From contig JANUWF010001819.1 in NCBI GenBank assembly GCA_026120185.1, forward strand, positions 682,001-746,000: a DNA stretch of 64,000 nucleotides, in the 5' to 3' direction. The position numbers and the translations under genes were made by a program. Source of the DNA: Voacanga thouarsii. Its lineage: Eukaryota; Streptophyta; Magnoliopsida; Gentianales; Apocynaceae. The notes below the pieces were generated by a model. It was not told the DNA's origin, did no database searches, and saw only the letters and a list, made by a program, of their open reading frames with translations. Numbering within the stretch: the first letter of the stretch is position 1; every line of letters starts with the position of its first letter. This document shows positions 58,066 through 64,000 of the stretch, in pieces.

Positions 58066-60303
58066 ACTTTTCGCCAAGTTTAGCAAGTGTGAGTTCTGGC
58101 TGGATAGTGTAGCATTTCTTGGCCACGTGGTGACCAAGGAGGGAATCAAGGTAGACCCAGCAAAGGTTGAAGTAATGTCAGACAGGAAGCAACCGGAGAA
58201 CATCACCGAGATTCGAAGTTTCTTGGGATTGGCTGGTTACTACAGGAGGTTCATCAAAGGGTTTTCAACGCTCGCATCACCTATAACTCGACTGCTGAGG
58301 AAAGATGTTCCATTTGTGCGGAGTGAGAAATGTGAGCAGAGTTTCCAAGAGCTGAAGCGAAGGTTGATGACAGTACCGGTATTGAGTCTGCCAGAGGAAG
58401 ATAAACCATACGCGTTGTATACCGACGCCTCGAAAGAAGGACTGGGAGTAGTATTGATGCAAGACCGAAAAGTGATCGCCTATGCTTCTCAAAAATTGAG
58501 ACCTCATGAAGTTAACTACTCTACTCATGATCTGGAGCTGGCAGCTATCGTGTTCGCTCTAAAGAAATGGCGACACTACCTGTATGGGGCTGAGTATGAA
58601 GTGTTCACCGACCACAAAAGCCTGAAGTACATCTTCACCTAGAAGGATTTGAAGTTAAGACAGCGGCGATGGATGGAATTCCTAAAAGAGTACCGTTGTC
58701 CGATCAACTATCATCCCAGGAAGGCCAACGTTGTAGCTGATGCACTGAGCAGAAAAGTCGGTATGGCCAGATTAAGAGTGCAAGAGATTTAAGTGGTTCA
58801 AGATGTGTTGGAGAGAAGGGTAGAAGTGCAAGAGAAGAGGATTATTATTAGCAACCTGAAGTTGGTACTGGATCTAAGACAGGAAATCATGAAAGCTCAA
58901 CAAAGCAACTCAGAGTTTCAACTTTTCAAGGACAAGGAGCTCAAGCAGCAAGGCAGTGAATTCTGGCAAGACGAGATGAGAGTTTTGAATTTCAGGGATT
59001 GGTTGTGTGTACCCAGAGAGTAGCAATTGAAGGACAGAATTTTGGAGGAGGCGCACAAGAGTAAGTACGTCATTCATCCGGGGAAGGTCAAAATGTACCA
59101 GGATCTAAAGAGGGCCTATTGGTAGCCCGAACTAAAGCGGGATATGGTCAAGTATGTCTCGACATGTCTCACCTGTCAGAAGGTCAAAGCGGAGCACAAG
59201 AAGTCAGCGGGACTATTGCAACCATTGCCAGTACTGGAATAGAAGTGGGAGGAGGTGACCATGGATTTTGTCACCGGACTTCCCATGTCAAGGACCCAGA
59301 AGGATGCCATATGGGTAGTAGTAGATCGACTGACCAAGTTGGCTCATTTCATACCGGTGAATGTAAGAGATTCTATGGAGATGTTGGTTCAGACTTATGT
59401 GCGAAAAATAGTCTGTCTGCATGGAGTACCTTCAAGTTTTGTGTCTGGTCGAGACCCAAGGTTTACGTCTTGTTTTTAGGGAAAGTTTCAGAAAGTAATG
59501 GGGTTGAGTCTGAAGTTCAGTACGACGATGCATCCACAGACCGATGGGCAGTCAGAAAGGGTTATACAAATATTGGAGGATATGCTGAGGGCCTGTGTTT
59601 TGGATTTCGGGGTAAGTGGATCGAGTGTGTGCCGTATGCAGAACTATCGTATAATAATAGCTACCAGGCTTCAATTGGGATGGCACCGTATGAGGCCTTA
59701 TATGGACGCAAGTGTCAGGTACCACTGTACTGGAGTCGGCCAAAAGATGGTCACGTTAGAAAAATCGGAGGAGTCTATGTCCAGGAGATGTTGGATAAAG
59801 TTAAATTGATCAGGGAGAGGTTGAAGGCAACTCAGAGCCGACAGAAGAGTTATATGGACAACTGGCGGAGAGGATTGGAGTTTCAAGTCGGGGACAACGT
59901 ATTTCTGAGATTGACGCCGAATAAGGGAATCTTGAAGCATCCGAAGAGTAGAAAGCTGAATCTGAAGTATTTGGGGCCATTATCGATAAAGGAAAGGATT
60001 GGACCGGTAGCTTACCGATTGGATTTGCCAGATGGGTTGACGGGAATTCATGATGTCTTTCATGTGTCACAACTGAAGAAGTACAATACTGATCCCGGTC
60101 ATGTTTTGAATAGCAAGCCGTTGGTGTTACAACCCGATCTGAGCTATGTGGAGAAGCCCGTGAGAATATTGGACCGCATTATCAAGAATTTTCGAAACAA
60201 GCAGATACCGATGGTCAAGGATCAAGGGGAGCATCATGGCATGGAGGATGCCATGTGGGAATTAGAAGAGTGGGGTAAGCAGAAGTATCCCGATCTGAAA
60301 TAG
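58066..60303 (+). pseudogene. gypsy pol remnant: RT end, RNase H, integrase
   Basis: RT end: [21 protein letters not shown] (described in part), then [15 protein letters not shown]. RNase [16 protein letters not shown] (Asp), [16 protein letters not shown] (Glu), [12 protein letters not shown] (Asp). Integrase zinc part: EEAHKSKYVIHPG and STCLTCQKVKAEH. Core Asp in MDFVTGLP, Asp in SGRDPRF, Glu in DGQSERVIQ. C-terminal part: YNNSYQASIGMAPYEALYG, VGDNVFLRLTP, YRLDLPDGL, HDVFHVSQLKKY. The frame is constant until a +1 shift near 59610, but stops occur near 58640, 58790, 59022, 59123, 59239 and 59478. Several are where Trp or Gln is conserved. No functional protein is possible. Confidence 0.93.
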
Positions 60304-60337
60304 AGGTATACTTGAATTTCGGGATGAAATTCTTCTA

Positions 60338-60349
60338 ATGAGGGAAGTA
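60338..60349 (+). promoter_or_regulatory. polypurine tract of the gypsy element
   Basis: ATGAGGGAAGTA lies immediately before the 3' LTR start TGTGAAACC at 60350, 35 bases after the pol stop. It is the expected second-strand primer site. Confidence 0.85.
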
Positions 60350-63300
60350 TGTGAAACCCCAGTTGAAACCAACCTTAGAGTAAGGGGGTTGAGATGCATA
60401 TCATATTTTATTGCATGTTTAAATATATTTTTATATGATTTTATGTGTTTTGGATTTGTGATTTGTAGCCTAGAAGGCTTAATTGTGGTTATTGAATAAA
60501 AAGGGCAAAATGGTAATTTTTTCTTGAGGTGAAAATAGGAAGATAGCATGAGGATTAAATAGGAAAAATATTTAGGAGAGAAAATAAGAACAAGAGTTGT
60601 GATGGTTTAGTGGTTAGAGCTTTGGAATTAATTCTTGAGGTAATTCCATCATTGGAACTTTAGCATGATTAAATTTTATTTTTGTTTGGGAAGGCTATAT
60701 TTTCGGCCTTGTATGCTTTAGGGAAGAGTAGAGGTGTTGTCCTAGGGGAGACATGATAGGAGTATCCTAATCCTACTCTTATGCCCTACAAAAAAATTTT
60801 CAAGGGAATTCATACCCTTCTTGGTCCATAGTTTCCTTACTTCTCAATTCATTAGAATGTTCAATCTATTCAAACCAATTTCATTCCAGAAAATTCCAGC
60901 AAAGTGCTGTGACTTTGAAGGTTCAAAAATGTCTGAGTGTATGACATCTTGTGGGCCGAAATTGGGTAGGAGTTGTGGAAGGTTCCCAAGAGATTAATCT
61001 CCATGGTTGAACCTTCAATACTCCACCCTAACTATGTTTATTTTCTTCATGAAGTAATTTGGAATTTTTCCAGCTTCTTGTGCATTCAAAGTGTCAAAAT
61101 TTTCAGCCATCATTCCCTCCCAAATGCTGCCAGAAAAATAGTCCTCTTGACCAGCTTGAAATCTGAAATTTTAAGGGCCAAATTCGGACCGCACAAATGC
61201 TGTGCAAACTAGAAAATTTTCTGGGCAAATTCGCAGCTTAGGTGAGCTTGAACCAAGCTATTTTCTTCCAATTTTTCACCAGCACCTTAGCCACATTTTT
61301 CCTCCATAAAGAAGGCTGGAAATTAGCATTGAAAGACCTCTGAATGCCTCTTCAAATCCTCTACAAACTGACTGGAAAATGGCAGCAAAGGCTGCCCAGA
61401 AAATTCCAGCAACTTGCGAAATCCTATACAGAATTTTTCTAACTTTGTTTCCATTTTCAGTCCTGACCGAAACTCCCTTATTTTTCTGTACAAACTTCTC
61501 TTGAACAGCCATGAACTGAGCTCCATCATTTTCCCCAACTTTCTACTCGAAAAACCAGTCATGGCTGCCCCTAAAATATCTCTAACAATTACTCCAATCA
61601 AGCCATTGATTGAAGACCAAAATTTCAGCAAATATGTTTAGTAAACTTCCATAAAACATCCCTTAAACAACCAGACCTTCCTTCACCATTGTACTCCCTC
61701 TTTTCAGCCACCATTAAGCTTCTTCAAACAGCTTTCATCCAGCAAAAACTCTGAGCAAACCACCTGGCCATTAGAGCTTCCAAAAGCTCTCCTCCATTGA
61801 AGATCTTCTTACCATATTTTATTTCCTAAATTGATTCCCTAAAATATTCTTTTAGGATTTCAAACAACCACTATTTCCTTTTCCTTTCAAACCAGAAAAT
61901 TCAATTGCCAAAACTCCCTCAAACAATTCGACCACTCCTTCCCTCAGAATTTCGGCCAGCTTTAAACAAAACTCTCTCCATTCTCTCCAAACCAAGAACA
62001 CCAAGAACACCTACTCACCTTCTCTCGCCTAAGGCCACCAAAACCACTTCAATCTTCTTCAAAAAAAATTCCAGATTGTACCTACTCACTTCCGTGAAGC
62101 CATTCCTACCTCTTTTAACATCAAACTTCGAAATCCAACTCTCTCTTTTGGATCAAAAACCAGTATTTTTGTGAAGGCTCAAGAACACCTTCAAGGTAAG
62201 CATGTTCAATCAACTTCATCTTCACTCATCTTCAACTTCTAATAAATATATGTATATATAATCATACTAATGGACTCTCTTTTTCTCTTTTCTCTCCCTC
62301 TCTTTTCTCTCTCTCTCTTTCTCTCTCTCTCTATCTCTCTTGGCCGAATGGTGACTTCCACCATGGCCATGTTTTCTTCATCTCTCTTGGACGGATCTAG
62401 TCTCCTAAGAGTAGGATCCATTCGAAACTTCTCCAAGGTAGTCATCATTCAAGTAAGCTTCTTCTATCTTCTTTTTAAGTTCTAGATTCATGTCTCTAAG
62501 ATGATATTGGAAGGAGATGGATTATGATTAGGATTTGAGCATGTGTTGTTGTGATGAGTTGAGATTGAAGCATGAATAAATGTGTGTATATGATGGAGAT
62601 GGGATTAATATATGAATTGATTGTCTTGATTGATTGTATGGCATTTTTAGGGTTTTGTTGCATGCTCTCCATGTCGTGAATGGTATATGTGATCAAGCAT
62701 GTTAGAGATTATGTCACCTTTGGTGAATATGGTTTATGGTCATGTATGATTGTTAAAGCCATGAATATGTTTATGTTGGTAGAGGTTGGTTCATGTCTTG
62801 GTAAATTTAGATCTATGCCTTTATTCATGTTTTGGATGATTTGATGAATTGGAGTGGAGTATATGTTCATGATTGTGGTTGACAATAGAAATATGATCAT
62901 GACGTAGTTGTCCCTAAGCTAATTTTATTTCTTCAATAAAATGATTAATGCTATAATTTCTTCTAATAAATTTCAAAAACCCTAGGAAAGGTGGATTTAG
63001 ATTATTTTATATAAAATAGTGATATTTTAGTCAAATAAATAATGGATTTTATTAAAGAAATAAAATATATAGATTTTATATAAAATAAAATATATAGAAA
63101 ATAATAATAAAGCCTTTCATATGAATATTCATAATAGGTAAAATATTAATTTTATAAATCTTATATTCATAAATACTATTAAAATTTATTTATTATCTTT
63201 CAATCAAAGCCCATTAAAATTTACTTACAACTAGTTTTAGTTACCAATTATTTTCTTGCAATAACTATTAATAGATTATTATTTTACCTAATACCACCTT

Positions 63301-64000
63301 GGACCCTTCATCAAATAAACTCTAATTTATTTTTAGCAAGATTTAAACCTTCAACTTATTAGTACCTATTTCCAAAACCTTAATTATTTTAATATCAAAC
63401 TAAACTTAGTTTATAAACTCTTTTATTTATTATCTGGCCTTAAGCTTGAGACACTAGGATCATGGTTGCAGTAAGTTGAGCAATAATTATTTGTGAAAGT
63501 GAATTTTGGCTTGAGTTTAATTATGGCTTTGTTTACCCCAAGCGGGGTTAGGTCAGCTATTGGAGACCTTTATTTTGAGTAAAGATCAGGTAAGCTCCTG
63601 CATAAAACTTGTATGTTGCAAAAAGTTATTATGGCAAGCTAAACCCGAAGTTTGTGAACACTGATTTGGTAAAGGTAATTAGGGACTGTTCCTTTCTTGT
63701 TTCTGTCAAACCAATTATTTGAAAATCAACAAGTAATTTTATTCGAACACTAAACTGTTTCTAAAACTGATTTTGACAAAGACTTTAGAAATCATTGATT
63801 GCCATTTTCAAGTAAAGTTATGGTTTATCAGTTTTCTCCCAAGTGGGATGATCTACGTTGAGTACTCAATAAGGTTAGGTTAGTAGTACTAGTTTTGAAG
63901 AGTAAGAGTGAGTCTTTTGGCAGGAGGCCACCTCCTGAAGATGAACTCAACTTAGAGAAACGTCAATACTACTTAATCATGCTGGTCCGAGCTAGCAGTT
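60350..64000 (+). repeat. 3' LTR of the Tekay/Del-type gypsy (copy D), truncated by window
   Basis: The first 3651 bp of the LTR, colinear with 52743 onward. Box A-like TGGTTTAGTGG is at 60603-60613, but about 13 bases covering box B are deleted. A CT-rich tract lies at 62278-62341. The remaining 0.7 kb or so and the downstream target duplication (expected TGTGA, from 52738-52742) are outside. Confidence 0.95.

Larger units (their letters stand above)
52743..64000 (+). mobile_element. Tekay/Del-type Ty3/gypsy element, internally deleted
   Basis: 5' LTR 52743-57066, PBS 57069-57079, internal region 57067-60349, 3' LTR from 60350 running off the window. Autonomous relatives have gag, protease and full RT in several kilobases. 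Here only the first part of gag is joined to the RT thumb, so the internal part is 3.3 kb. LTRs are longer than the coding region. IN C-terminal motifs (HDVFHVSQLKKY, PVRILDR) place it with chromovirus-type Tekay/Del elements, an inference. It is inserted in a copia LTR. Confidence 0.93.

Noticed and set aside
59552..60070. Antisense frames over the gypsy integrase
   Set aside because: Shadows of pol on the opposite strand.

Overview
The window looks like intergenic heterochromatin of a flowering plant, probably a eudicot. It is AT-rich and is almost wholly built from nested, decayed retrotransposons of plant lineages: Ty1/copia of several types, Ty3/gypsy of Tekay/Del and Athila type, and an RTE-clade LINE. 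The only cellular gene recognised is a broken piece of a plant 14-3-3 gene. No intact gene, tRNA, rRNA or CRISPR array was found. All long open frames are TE domains or chance frames.

Layout. 1-5112: a minus-strand SIRE-type copia element cut by the window start, with its 5' LTR at 3810-5112. 5113-9620: a second minus-strand copia with LTR 9141-9620, apparently invaded by the first near its 3' end. 9941-33471: a hierarchy of insertions. A minus-strand RTE LINE (9941-10572 and 14909-15052) is interrupted by a 4.3 kb Tekay-type solo LTR (10573-14908, TSD ATAAA). It is then bounded by another solo LTR (15053-15298 plus 32070-33471). That LTR is split by an Athila-like array LTR-internal-LTR-internal-LTR (15299-32064, TSD CTACT), whose internal part carries a second Tekay-type solo LTR (26191-30562, TSD ATATA).

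33786-36660: remains of a plus-strand copia element with an 0.85 kb unclassified insertion. 36961-38881: low-copy-looking sequence with possible exon remnants on both strands. 38882-44468: a complete young copia element (TSD AAATA, near-identical 367 bp LTRs) with disabled polymerase, integrase and zinc knuckle. 44469-45235: a 14-3-3 pseudogene fragment with conserved introns. 45236-52742: an Angela-like minus-strand copia with 1.8 kb LTR, whose 5' LTR is interrupted at 52743 by a plus-strand Tekay/Del-type gypsy. That gypsy has 5' LTR 52743-57066, a deleted internal region 57067-60349, and a 3' LTR running off the window.

The parts do not form a pathway. The interest lies in the insertion chronology, the unusual array and its multiplied primer-binding sites, tRNA-like pol III boxes inside the Tekay-type LTRs, palindrome clusters inside the Athila-like LTRs, an unexplained acidic leader ORF in the gypsy element, and catalytic lesions. 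I found no convincing new biological system. The items scored highest are structural and regulatory oddities of the repeats.
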